Assembly: GCA_963576565.1 (NCBI GenBank) | Contig: OY755040.1 | Coordinates: forward strand, 83,594,821-83,658,820 | Length of the DNA: 64,000 bases | Direction of reading: 5' to 3' | Source of the DNA: Aspidapion aeneum | Lineage: Eukaryota; Arthropoda; Insecta; Coleoptera; Brentidae | Part shown: piece by piece, positions 12,137-22,405 of the stretch | How positions within the stretch are numbered: position 1 is the stretch's first letter | Layout: every line of letters starts with the position of its first letter | The notes under the pieces: model-generated | Told to the model about the DNA's origin: nothing | What the model saw: only the letters and a program-made list of their open reading frames with translations | The model's database searches: none | Position numbers and translations under genes: made by a program

Positions 12137-12606
12137 TGTTAGCTCCCGCTAAAATTTCGCGGTTGTTTGTAAATTTTTAAAACCACAGAATTGGATGAAG
12201 GACAAAGTGCATTCGCATTTTGGACATGCGCACCAAGAATCGGGGAGATCCGTTGTCAATCGCCTCGAGAAATGGCGTGTTAATTTCGTTCTCCAACTAT
12301 TTCAAATTTCTGCACCTCAAAGTGCTCGATTTTGGTGTACTGAAGCATAGAACTAGAAACTTCAGCCCTTCAGCTACGTGGTGACATCATTAGATCCAAA
12401 AAAGGGGCCCCTTGGAAGTGGATAAATAGGCTGCAAACTGGTGAGTGCCTTTGTTTCTGATTGCCGTTGTGTGGCACAACAATTAACCTATGGACGTTTG
12501 ATTATTTCGTAATTTCATATCAATATATTTATGTTTGTTCGCGCTTTCATTAATTAAATTATATACAGTCCATTGCATTTATCGTTTTTCTAACAGCGAG
12601 CTAACA
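12137..12606 (+). repeat. BEL-2 5' LTR
   Basis: 470 bp, starts TGTTAGCTCCCGC and ends GAGCTAACA, giving short inverted termini. Differs from the 3' LTR by a ~15-bp indel near 12229-12255 and a few substitutions, so the insertion is not brand new. Confidence 0.95.
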
Positions 12607-12610
12607 TAAG

Positions 12611-12628
12611 TGGTCCTGCGTGCCGGAT
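12611..12628 (+). promoter_or_regulatory. BEL-2 primer-binding site (probable)
   Basis: Four bases after the 5' LTR the sequence TGGTCCTGCGTGCCGGAT begins with TGG, the complement of a tRNA CCA end, and would pair with a tRNA 3' acceptor strand and T stem. The primer resembles a tRNA-Tyr type but with mismatches; the identity is not certain. Confidence 0.55.
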
Positions 12629-12868
12629 TATTTTAAATTTACTCCATACGACGGTATTAATAAGTCGGCCATTTATTTTCACGCCGAAAACAAGGCGGCC
12701 TTGAATTTTTCCCATCGTATTGAAACGAGAGAAAGTCGTTCGATCAACGGTAGCGGCGCAGTGCACGTGTTTTTTCGGTCCGCTGCTATGGTAACGTATC
12801 GCGTGGTCATTCAGTAAACAAAACGAAGCATTCAAAACAAACAAAACAAACGTTCAGTGTGTTAGGTG

Positions 12869-13140
12869 TGTTCCATATCATTTCGATATTTAAAACAATT
12901 TTCATCAATTGCGATAAATTAGTGCATATTTTCGACAATTCGTCATTTTTCTATTTCAGAAGCATTAATTTAGCGTTAATTGTATATTTACCGACATTTC
13001 TGTGATTAGATTTGTTCCATATCATTTCGATATTTAAAACAATTTTCATCAATTGCGATAAATTAGTGCATATTTTCGACAATTCGTCATTTTTCTATTT
13101 CAGAAGCATTAATTTAGCGTTAATTGTATATTTACCGACA
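12869..13140 (+). repeat. 128-bp direct duplication in the BEL-2 leader
   Basis: 12869-12996 and 13013-13140 are essentially identical, separated by 16 bp. The second copy ends 25 bp before the gag ATG. It lengthens the untranslated leader, where packaging or translation signals would lie. Confidence 0.9.
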
Positions 13141-13165
13141 ATTTCGTAATTTCAAAGGTAAAATC

Positions 13166-14717
13166 ATGTCTGTCAAAAAAGCCGTGCAAAAACGCAAGGG
13201 TTTTTTATCTGCGATCACCGAGTGTTATGTGTTTTCACAGACCACGGCATCGGACGAAAAAGCGAGAAACGAGTTTCAAGTGAGGTATTCCGATTTGGAT
13301 GAAACCTTCGATAAATGCATGCTGGCACATAATGACGTCATTATGTTGATAGACGACTCGGACGACGAGGAGTTTAAAACGCAGGATGCGATTCTTTCAG
13401 AAGCTCGTAAATATTTTTATGCGTGTAAGGGGGTTTACTCTAAAATATTTCCGGTTGAGGCCCCAACCCTTTCGGGATCATATGTTCGAAAAAACGAATC
13501 TGAAACACCAAAACTCAAAGAGTTAGGTATTCCCATATTTCGAGGTGATAAAAAATTATGGCCAAGCTTTTTCGACCTTTTTAATAACATTATAGATCAA
13601 AATCAAAGTCTAAGTAACGTTCGAAAACTTCAATATTTATTTTCATATCTCGAGGATGAGCCTTTAAAATTGATATCAGGGATTAGCTTATCTGATCAAA
13701 ATTATAAAATTGCTTACGACAAATTAGTTAATAGATATCAAAACAAGCGAGACCTCGCAAATGATGCTTTAAGCACAATTATGAACTCCACCTTAAAAAA
13801 CGAGTCAGCTAAAGAATTGCGTAATTTAATTGACACCTTTTCTGAATCCCTAGAAATTTTAAAATCACTTAGCTTTGACGTTGACAGTTGGGACTTTATT
13901 ATTTTTTTCATTTTGTTAGAAAAATTGGATATACCGACGCGTTTAAATTTCGAAATGAGTCACGCCAATACTAATACCGAAATTCCCACTTTTCAGTCAC
14001 TTTTTCAATTTCTAGAAAAAAGATGTAAAGTTTTGGAATCACTTCCTCAATCAAAAGCACTCAAAAAGGTGCCTATCTATTAAAAATCAAATTCTATGCA
14101 AAATCAGTCTGGGCAAAAGCCTACCTATCAAAATTCAAATTCTATGCGAAATCAGTTTGGGCAAAAGCCTACCTATAAATCATCCAATTCGCCTTTTATA
14201 GGACTGGCTGGCACCTCAACTAATTCAAGTACGGGAATAAAATGTTTCCGGTGTAATCAAGGTCACGTGCTTTCGAAATGTCAAACATTTCTTGATCTCT
14301 CACCTATCGATCGCCTATCTTTCGTCAAGCAGAAAAAATTATGTCTAGCGTGTTTTCATCCCTTGCATGGGGTAGATACGTGCAAATCAAAATATTCATG
14401 CAGGACTTGCAATAGTAAAAGGCACCACACTTTAACTCATATCTTAGAAACTAATCAAGAGTCTGGAAGCCAAGATACTAGTCCTGTCATTCACACACCA
14501 CCTGTCAATAATCTTCATGTGTCATTAAATACCTCAGGACTTTCAGGTACCTTTCTTTTATGCACCGCCATAATAAATGTTATGGACGGTTGCGGAAATT
14601 TTCAACCTGTAAGGGCACTGCTTGATTCTGGATCACAGACAGGATTCATCAGTGAAAAGTGTATTCAGCGACTTAATCTTCCTAGGCGAAGTTACACCAC
14701 TGAAATATTCGGAATCA
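13166..14717 (+). pseudogene. gag: BEL-2 Gag and protease, interrupted by a stop
   Basis: The ATG at 13166 opens the frame, with 250 residues of DUF1759-like Gag sequence, then a TAA at 14081-14083. The same frame continues after the stop through a 48-bp tandem repeat (14087-14134, 14135-14182), a CCHC zinc knuckle (CFRCNQGHVLSKC) and further Cys/His motifs, and the aspartic-protease motif LLDSGSQTGF near 14630. Comparing the repeat copies shows the stop arose from a CAA glutamine codon turning into TAA, so this is a single nonsense mutation. A frameshift at about 14715-14720 then moves the rest of pol to another frame. Confidence 0.85.
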
Positions 14718-14718
14718 G

Positions 14719-17700
14719 ATGTCTTCTTTTACTTCCAAAGGGCTCGTTCAATGTCACATTAAGCCACAAGGACAAGTCACTCCTTTACTTAATTTCGAAG
14801 CAATTGTTGTTCCACAACTATATTCCAATATGCCTACATTCACTTTGAACGATAATCAGTGGAAACACTTGGAAAACCTTAAACTTGCCGACCCATCTTA
14901 TTTCAAATCTAGACCTGTGGACCTAGTTATTGGTTGCGAGCTATTCGCACAGATATTCAAGGAGGGCAGGGTTCTTGGACAAATAGGGCAACCTTCAGCC
15001 CTTGAAACTATCTTTGGCTGGGTCGTCATGGGAAAAGTTAACGAAGTAGGTAGTCTTACGGAACGAACCAGTTGTTTTTTAACGAGTCATTCACCTCCTT
15101 TAGAGGTCATTCTCCCTAGGTTTTGGGAAATCGAACATTTGCCTAAAAAACAAATCTTATCAACGGAAGAAAAACAAGCAGAATCAATCTTTACTGCGAG
15201 TGTAGTACGGCAACCGAGCGGTAGATTCATGGTAGATCTTCCGTTTAAAGATAAAATAAACCCTGATCTAGAAAATACTTATCCGCAAGCTTATCGTAGA
15301 TTTTTACTTCTAGAAAATAGATTAATCAAAAATCCTGTTCTGTACACTGCCTATTCAAGTTTCATGCAAGACTATATCGATTCTAATCATATGAGTCTAG
15401 TTTTATCTAGTCAACCAAAAGTCGACGTAACATGTTTTTTAGCACATCATTGCGTATTAAAGCCGGAAAGCTTAAGTACAAAATTAAGGGTAGTCTGGGA
15501 TTGTTCGGCAGTCACCCCAAAAAATATTAGTCTCAATGAGACGTTGTTATCGGGACCGAAACTTCAAAAAGATATTGCTTTTTTACTCCTTACGTTTCGT
15601 CTTAATCCTATTGCCTACATTGCTGATATCAAACAGATGTTCCGTCAAGTCCTTATCAATCCTTATCACCGTCCTTATCAAAGGATATTGCGGAGGTTTT
15701 CTCCACAGGACCCACTTTCAGTGTGGGAACTTTCTACTGTCACTTTTGGCATGACATGCTCACCTTTTCTAGTCATGCGTACATTAAATGAGCTGGCAGA
15801 GAGAGAAAAGGAACGTTTCCCTATGGCTAGTACTGTTCTAAAAACGTCAATCTATATCGACGATATCTTGGGAACTAGCCCCTCGCTTTCTGAAGCTCTC
15901 TCCCTTCAAACAGAACTCAATGATTTGTTGAAGTCGGGAGGATTTGAACTTAAAAAATGGGCAAGCAATTGTCCTGAGTTATTGGCAACATTGCCAGAGT
16001 CCGATCGTCAAATGCCTCTCTCTTTCGACAAGGAGGAACCCCACTTTATCAAAGTTTTAGGACTTCAATGGCATCCAAAAAACGACATTTTTTCTTATCA
16101 ATGCCGAATGAAGGACAAACCCCCAACCAAACGTGCTATTTTATCTATCATAGGAACAGTCTTCGATCCCTTAGGTTTTCTTTGTTCCTTGTTGCTACAA
16201 GCAAAATTTATTTTGCAACAGTTGTGGATATCAAAAATAGGCTGGGACGAAGAACCAGATTCTTCTATCATCGACTCTTGGAACAAACTTCGTTCTGAAT
16301 TCCCGCTTCTTTCCAATTTTCAATTACCCCGACAAATCAAACTGTCAAAAACCAATACCTGTCAAATCATCGGCTTCTGTGACGATTCAATTCGAGGCTA
16401 TGCAGGCGTCGTATATTTTCGTGTAGAAGAGGAAAATAATATATCTGTTTCTCTCATATCTGCAAAATCTAGGGTCGCGCCTATAAAGTCACAAATTTTG
16501 GCTAGGCTAGAACTCCTAGGCGCATTTCTTTTAAGCGAATTAATTGACTTCGTTTTATCTAGCTATGAAGGAAAAATAACTTGTACAAATATCGTTACTT
16601 TCTGCGATTCGCAAGTCGTATTGCACTGGCTTTCATCCCTCCTAATCGCTGGCAAACCTTTGTTGGAAATCGAGTCAGTGGAATCCAAGAAATCATTCCC
16701 TCAAACTCATGGCGCTACATTCCTTCTGCTTTAAATGCAGCCGATATTGCGTCACGAGGGGCCACCCCTTCACAGCTCATGTCACATGACATGTGGTGGA
16801 ACGCACCGTCGTTTTTGTGGTCTCCCGAAAACGAATGGCCCGATTTTCATAAATCAAAAATGCCGATTGATTTCGGAGATATTAATCTGGAGGAAAGGCC
16901 AAAGGTCTGTTGCAATGCGATAATTGATGTCAACTTCTTAGATCAGCTTCTTATCAAATATTCATCTATATCAAAAATTCAACGTATCATTTGTTAAGTC
17001 CTTCGAATAGTTAACCTTTTTCAAAACCATTCCTATCAAAAACCCACTAAGCCGCCGGACCAAAAAGTTATTTTTGAGAATATTGTTTTTCCTACCACCG
17101 GTGAGATGCAAAGTGCGTTATACCTTCTTATCAAACGCGTTCAAGGTTCCTGTTTTTCTGATCTTTTTTCCGCGTTATCTAAGGATAAACCAATACCGAA
17201 ACCTTTTCGAGGACTTTCACCTTTTCTTGATGAAAATAGTATCATTAGAGTCGGTGGCAGATTACAAAAATCTGACCTTTTGTCTTATTCCCCGTCTTAC
17301 TTTCGAGTAACCATCGTTTAACTACTCTTCTTATCGAGTCCGCTCATCGACAATACCTTCATCCTGGGTTTAAAACATTACATAATCTGCTTTTACAGTA
17401 ATTTTGGATATTATCAGCCAGGGCAATTCAAAGAACCATATCCAAGTGCTTGCAATGTTTTAGAATCAACCCTAAACCCTATAGACCGCCCATAATGAGT
17501 TCACTTCCCGCTCATCGAATCAATCAACTTAAACCTTTTTCGAGTGTAGCTATCGACTTTTGTGGACCTTTCTTTGTGATTCGTCATCGTTACCGTGGTT
17601 GTAAAGCTTTCAAATCGTATGTCTGTGTGTGTGTCTGTACGGCCACACATTGCGTGCATTTGGAATTAACCATGGAACTGTCCACCGAAGGGTTCGTAGG

Positions 17701-18418
17701 TGCATTCCATCGATTCATTTCCATACGTGGAAGCGTGACGCAATGCTGGTCAGATCAAGGCAGTAATTTTATAGGGTTTCGTGACCAATTACTTGAATAC
17801 GCAAGAAGTGCTGCCACCAGACTTTCTATTCGTTGGCATCTGGGACCTCCTCTCAGCCCACATTTCAATGGCCTGGCAGAAGCTGGCGTCAAAAGTTTTA
17901 AAACTTACTTTGTTCGAGTTGTCGGCGACCACAAGCTGTCTATCATGGAAATGTCCACCCTTACCTGTCGCATAGAAGCCGTACTTTATAGTCGCCCTTT
18001 ATCTCCTGCCTCTTCAGACCCACACGATCTTCAACCTCTTACCCCTGGGCATTTTTTGACCCTTGAACCCCTTAATTCAGAAATTCCGGAGTCAGATTTG
18101 CCCGAGGTTCCCCTAAATCGGCTCTCGAGATGGCAACTAATCCAAAAACTACATAATGATTTTTGGAAACGGTATTCTATAGAGTATTTGCATACGCTAC
18201 AACAGCGACACAAGTGGGCTGATTCGTACCCAAATATCAAATTACATGATTTGGTTATCATAACAAGTGATCACATTCAATCACCTTTGAAATGGCCGGT
18301 CGGTCGGGTCATCGAACTGCATCCCGGCGGGGACGGTCAGGTACGTGTTGCGACGGTACAAACGGTTACCGGTGTTTATAAGCGGCCAGTTGTAAAACTG
18401 TGCCTCTTGCCAGATTAA
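14719..18418 (+). pseudogene. pol: BEL-2 Pol (RT, RNase H, integrase), broken
   Basis: 14719-16640 encodes the end of the protease region and reverse transcriptase with the YIDD box near 15852, then RNase H. A frameshift near 16640 moves to the frame ending at a TAA at 16995; that frame continues after the stop to about 17300, where another frameshift occurs; a further TAA at about 17398 replaces a glutamine in a QFWI motif. 17450-18418 is an uninterrupted integrase part with catalytic-type Asp (IDFCG), Asp (WSDQG) and Glu (LAEAG) and a C-terminal DUF5641-like tail. Order and motifs match BEL-1, but the two are different families. The many lesions show the element is inactive. Confidence 0.9.
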
Positions 18419-18652
18419 AAGTAATTTTAATTTTTCTACCTTTTACCGGGTATTACAATAGGTTTTTCTTTATTTTTATTTTTTTTGAATTTTTTGTTTG
18501 CTTGTTTTGCCTTTTTCGGGATTTCGTTATCTCTAAATAAACTTACGATACTTATCTGTTTTCATTCATTTATATTTATTGTTCGATCATTTTTCTTATA
18601 TCTATATCTGTCCGGTTGAGATTCTAACATTGTGTGTTTTGGAGGGCAGTTA

Positions 18653-19107
18653 TGTTAGCTCCCGCTAAAATTTCGCGGTTGTTTGTAAATTTTTAAAACC
18701 ACACAATTGGATGAAGGACAAAGTGCATTCGCATTTTGGACATGCGCACGTTGTTGTCGATCGCCTCGAGAAATGGCGTGTTAATTTCGTTCTCCAACTA
18801 TTTCAAATTTCTACACCTTAAAGTGCTCGATTTTGGTGTACTGAAGCATAGAACTAGAAACTTCAGCCCTTCAGCTACGTGGTGACATCATTAGATTCAA
18901 AAAAGGGGCCCCTTGGAAGTGGATAAATTGGCTGCAACCTGGTGAGTGCTTTTGTTTCTGATTGCCGTTGTGTGGCACAACAATTAACCTATGGACGTTT
19001 GATTATTTCGTAATTTCATATCAATATATTTATGTTTGTTCGCGCTTTCATTAATTAAATTATATACAGTCCATTTCATTTATCGTTTTTCTAACCGCGA
19101 GCTAACA
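18653..19107 (+). repeat. BEL-2 3' LTR
   Basis: 455 bp, same termini as the 5' LTR. A purine-rich tract (GGAGGGCAG, near 18641-18649) lies just upstream and would prime plus-strand synthesis. 18419-18652 is AT-rich 3' untranslated sequence. Confidence 0.95.
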
Positions 19108-19405
19108 GGTAGTGCTAAGTTGAGACTCAACTTAGCATAACATACCCTTTTCAGGAAAACGGGTGGCACGACAAATTTTTTTCTTTTACGACAAATTTAC
19201 GACAATTATTCCATAGATTAGTTTTTAAAAATTTTAATTTTATCTGGGGTAGTAATGCTAAGTTGAGACTCAACTTAGCATTACATACCCTTTTCAGGAA
19301 AACGGGTGGCGCGACAAATTTTTTTCTTTCACGACAAATTCACGACAATTAATGCATATATTGCGAATATCCAATTCTTAAGTGGTAATGCTAAGTTTAT
19401 AGAGG
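19108..19405. repeat. right inverted arm of the foldback element, part 2
   Basis: The arm resumes with the duplicated GGTAG and the rest of the palindromic unit cut by BEL-2, one further full unit (centre near 19268), and the terminal sequence that mirrors 8420-8480. Confidence 0.85.
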
Positions 19406-19422
19406 TTTCGGTGGGACACACT
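19406..19422. repeat. adjacent target-site duplications
   Basis: 19406-19416 (TTTCGGTGGGA) is the right copy of the foldback duplication; 19417-19422 (CACACT) is the left copy of the Polinton duplication, repeated at 46612-46617. The two insertions are back to back with no base between their duplications. Confidence 0.85.
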
Positions 19423-21167
19423 AGTAGTATAGATATGTGAGTTCTGGCGCACTTTGATAAGGGACTTTTTCATTATTTTTAACATCGTCGAATTGTACGA
19501 TATGTTTTTTTGTGCTAGGCATTAAAAAATCGAGTTTGGAATGTAGGTAAAAAAGAAAAATGGCGTATGATGTTATCAGGTTGTTGGTGGGCGGAGCACA
19601 AGAGCCCAATAGAACGACGTGTTTTTTTGGGGTAGGGATTTAAAAAATGGGTTTGGAAAAGTAGGAAAAAAATAAAAAATGGTGTATGATGTTATCAGGT
19701 TATTGGTGGGCGGGGCACACGAGGCGTCGAATAGGAGGATGTGTGTTTTTTGTGGTAGGCATTAAAAAATGAAGTTTCGAAAGTAGGTAAGGAAAAACGG
19801 AGTGTTATGTTATCAGTATGTTGGTAGGCGGGTAAAAGATTATGTGTTTTTTTTTGTTGGGTAATAAAGAGAGGGGATTGGGGGGATGGGGACGGGTGGG
19901 GGTTTCAGATATTAAGAGGCGTGGTTATGATGTGTTTTTTTCGTATTAGGTGGACCAAAGTAGGTAAAATGGCGTATTCTATCAGGTCGAGAGGATGTGT
20001 GTTTTTAGTGGTAGGTAGAATAAAGGGGGGGTTTCAGATGTTAAGAGGCGTGGTTATGATGTGTTTTTTTGTATTATGGGGAGGGGGAGTTTCTAGTATC
20101 GAAATAGTGTCTTTTGTATATTAGCGATACAATGCCTTTCCCTAGAGGTCAAATGCAATATATGACGTTTTTTAGTAGGTAGGTAAAAAAATTGGAGCAT
20201 TAGACTAACAAAATATCCTGTTTGTCAACCAAAAATGTGACAATCATAAATATTTTTCCAGAACAATCTTAAAACCACAAACCGCAACCTGCAGATATTT
20301 TTAAAATTTTCAAAGCTGGTGTCTTACATAGGCTATTGAATTTTCTTAAAAAAGGTTTGGAATATTATATTTAATAAGTATTAATTATTAAAAAATTAAA
20401 CATTTTTTGTTGTTTTATCCCACATGCACTGATAGGGTCTTCGAAAACATTCCAGCGGAAGTTTGGTTTATGTATGATAAATTTAATAAGTAGGTAGAGA
20501 TAGAGATTAGTAGGGGAGCGGCGGGTGAAAAAAGTAGGTGAGCCTCGGTGGCAGGGTGATGATCTAAGTGGCAACTGTCAAATGTCAGTGTTAAAGTGTC
20601 AAATGCCATCTGTGAAACGTCTGAAATGTCTGTCAAATTAAATCTGTCAAATGTCAAAAACGTTATTTAGCGAATTTCAGGGTAGCAAATACTATAAGAA
20701 CAAAAAGGTCAAATTTTGAAAAATCCATATTTTAAAAAACTATAGACTACGACAGATTTAAAGGTATGATGATGATAATGACTAATATTTTTCAAGCAGG
20801 TTAAGACTTGTTAACACTTTAAAATAAGACATGTCGAGCTAAAACGTTACAAGTCAGGACTTGTCTTAACTTGTTGCGGGAGACTTGTCAACAGGAAATG
20901 AGTCATTACAAAAACTATTAAAAATTTAATGAATTTTTATTTAAATAATACTATTTATTTAGACAAGAGGCGGAGTGGGTAATGTAAGGTAAGGGGGCTT
21001 CAGAAGGTAGAAAAAAGGGGATTTCAGATGTTAAGAGGCGAAGAGGGGGGATATGTTTTTTTGATAGGAGGTAAGAAAAATGGGGGGTTTTAGAGTGCAA
21101 GAGACTTTGGCGGCAGTGTCTCTTTTGTATAGTGTCTTTTTAAATAGCAAAACAAACTTATTATCTA
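19423..21167. repeat. Polinton left terminal inverted repeat
   Basis: Matches 44912-46611 in reverse complement. The outer part holds about three degenerate tandem units of roughly 120 bp (19470-19860), each with a GTGTTTTTTTTGGTAGG-like block and an ATGATGTTATCAGG block. The inner part has G-rich runs and short motifs around TTAAGAGGCG. No coding region inside; short open frames here are repeat translations. Confidence 0.93.
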
Positions 21168-21175
21168 GTTTAAAA

Positions 21176-21412
21176 ATGATGTTTGAGGAGTACAGACGTC
21201 AAGTTGAAGATTTTTTTAGAAGAATCGATAAGGTTAATAGGGATATTGAATTTTACGAAAATAAGAAAAAGGTTATGGAAAATTTGTCAAATTTAAGTTT
21301 GGTGGATAGAATCTTTACCGAACGACGACTTCTGACAGCTCAATATCCGCTGCGTAGAATAGTACCAGAACCTACTTATAGTAATAGTACCTTTAGATAT
21401 GTATCAAAATAA
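21176..21412 (+). CDS. small Polinton protein, unknown function
   Basis: 78 codons from the ATG at 21176 (a second ATG follows at once). A longer frame exists upstream but lacks an ATG and lies in the TIR, so 21176 is the better start. The protein is charged and helical in its first 50 residues (EEYRRQVEDFFRRIDKVN...), possibly a short coiled coil. It starts nine bases inside the left TIR and converges with the next minus-strand gene. An AATAAA-like signal follows at 21412. I do not recognise a family. Confidence 0.5.
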   Translation: MMFEEYRRQVEDFFRRIDKVNRDIEFYENKKKVMENLSNLSLVDRIFTERRLLTAQYPLRRIVPEPTYSNSTFRYVSK

Positions 21413-21501
21413 AATAAAACTACTGCTATTTAAAATCTAAAATGTTTATTTATTAAGGTAAGCAATATACAGGTAATAAAAAGTTTGATTATATTCATAC
21501 T

Positions 21502-22002
21502 TTAGTTAGGTAATATCACAGTTTTCAGCCACTGGTGTAGAAATTGCACGTTTTGCCTAGTGCACATATATTTTCCATATGCGTGGTTGAGACACTGTGT
21601 TATGGTTGGTTCCAAATTTGATGTAGAATTAAAACATCCATCGTATTTTACAACATCATAAATGCAAGGTGTTATCGCTTTAAGTTCAACACACTTATCT
21701 TTTAAAAAATCTGCTTTTTGATTTCCTCTTACGTAGGCATAGTCGGCAGAGTAAAGTAAATGTTTTTCCAATATGCTATTGAGTTCGGAATATTCAATTT
21801 CACCACAAGTGTAATTTATTCCGTGAATATTTCTTTCCAGGTAACTTACCGTTTTTTTATCTCGTTCACTTAAATGAGAGTATGGCAACGGAGGCTTGAA
21901 TAGAAAGTTAGAGACAAGATCTCCGATTTGTATGGAAATTTCCTTTGGGTAGAAAATACCCTCAATGGTGAATCCCTGTAAGTCAACTAGTGCGATCCGC
22001 AT
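21502..22002 (-). CDS. conserved-looking Polinton protein of 166 aa, unknown function
   Basis: Intact frame from the ATG at 22002. It opens with RIALVDLQGF and soon after has a FYPKEI motif, followed by a FKPPLPYSHLSERDKK block. I associate this pattern with uncharacterised proteins carried by insect Polintons, but cannot name the fold; the early Asp-x-Gln and Lys-Glu motifs could suggest a nuclease-like fold, which is speculation. The ATG lies 27 bp after the stop of the capsid-like gene on the same strand, consistent with one transcription unit. It is one of the few undamaged genes in this element. Confidence 0.6.
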   Translation of the reverse strand: MRIALVDLQGFTIEGIFYPKEISIQIGDLVSNFLFKPPLPYSHLSERDKKTVSYLERNIHGINYTCGEIEYSELNSILEKHLLYSADYAYVRGNQKADFLKDKCVELKAITPCIYDVVKYDGCFNSTSNLEPTITQCLNHAYGKYMCTRQNVQFLHQWLKTVILPN

Positions 22003-22029
22003 ATTGAAGAAGACTGATCTAGGTTCAGT

Positions 22030-22405
22030 CTAGGAAAGGCTTTTTATAACTTCGGTAAGAGGGAAATATTCCATCAAACAATCGTGTACGATGATACAGT
22101 AAACCCTGGTGTTGGCAGGAAAACCCAAGCTAGCTTCGATGTCCAATCGTACGTCCACAGTTGACAATTTCATCGTTTCTTGCTGTTTGGAGCAGTCAAT
22201 TATATACAGAGCATAAGTTTTAAAAGTCTCATAATCCAATAAAGCGCTCTTTTGTACTCGAGTAGAATTCGAAGTAGTTGAAATGAGCTTCGGTGTAATG
22301 ATCTTGTGAAAAATCTAATTGCATTCGTTCGTTGGGCCAGTATTTACCGTTCAGCGAAAGTCTTATACTTTCAAAGGATGTATGGTCAAACAAGGTGGGA
22401 TCAGA
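22030..22405 (-). pseudogene. C-terminal part of a Polinton capsid-like protein
   Basis: Two adjoining minus-strand pieces (22405-22240 and 22239-22030) form one C-terminal segment with motifs LSLNGKYWPNE, a DYETF...YALYIID block, VRLDIEAS and a final VYCIIVHD block. This pattern matches what I know of the Polinton major capsid (C. elegans F54H12.2-like) family C terminus; assignment is from memory of the family, not a search. The N-terminal part is gone: at about 22406 the frame passes straight into a LINE reverse transcriptase. The product cannot form a capsid. Confidence 0.6.

Larger units (their letters stand above)
12137..19107 (+). mobile_element. full-length BEL/Pao retrotransposon (BEL-2)
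   Basis: Two near-identical LTRs (12137-12606 and 18653-19107) flank a gag-pol region. The 5 bases GGTAG occur directly outside both ends (12132-12136 and 19108-19112), the target-site duplication length usual for BEL/Pao. The insertion lies inside a palindromic unit of the foldback right arm, so BEL-2 is younger than the foldback. Stops and frameshifts in gag-pol mean it can no longer encode its own proteins. Confidence 0.95.
8420..19405. mobile_element. foldback-type DNA element with nested BEL-2
   Basis: The ends are CCTCTATAAAC (8420-8430) and GTTTATAGAGG (up to 19405), exact reverse complements. The 11 bases TTTCGGTGGGA occur immediately outside both ends (8409-8419 and 19406-19416), which is a target-site duplication. 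Both arms carry tandem ~147-bp units centred on the palindrome TGCTAAGTTGAG/CTCAACTTAGCA. Removing the BEL-2 insertion leaves an element of about 4.0 kb. Duplications of 9-11 bp fit Mutator-like or foldback elements; no transposase is present, so it is non-autonomous. The superfamily is an inference. Confidence 0.8.

Noticed and set aside
12590..12844. 84-aa minus and 65-aa plus frames next to the BEL-2 5' LTR
   Set aside because: They overlap the primer-binding site and leader; no domain, no conservation expected.
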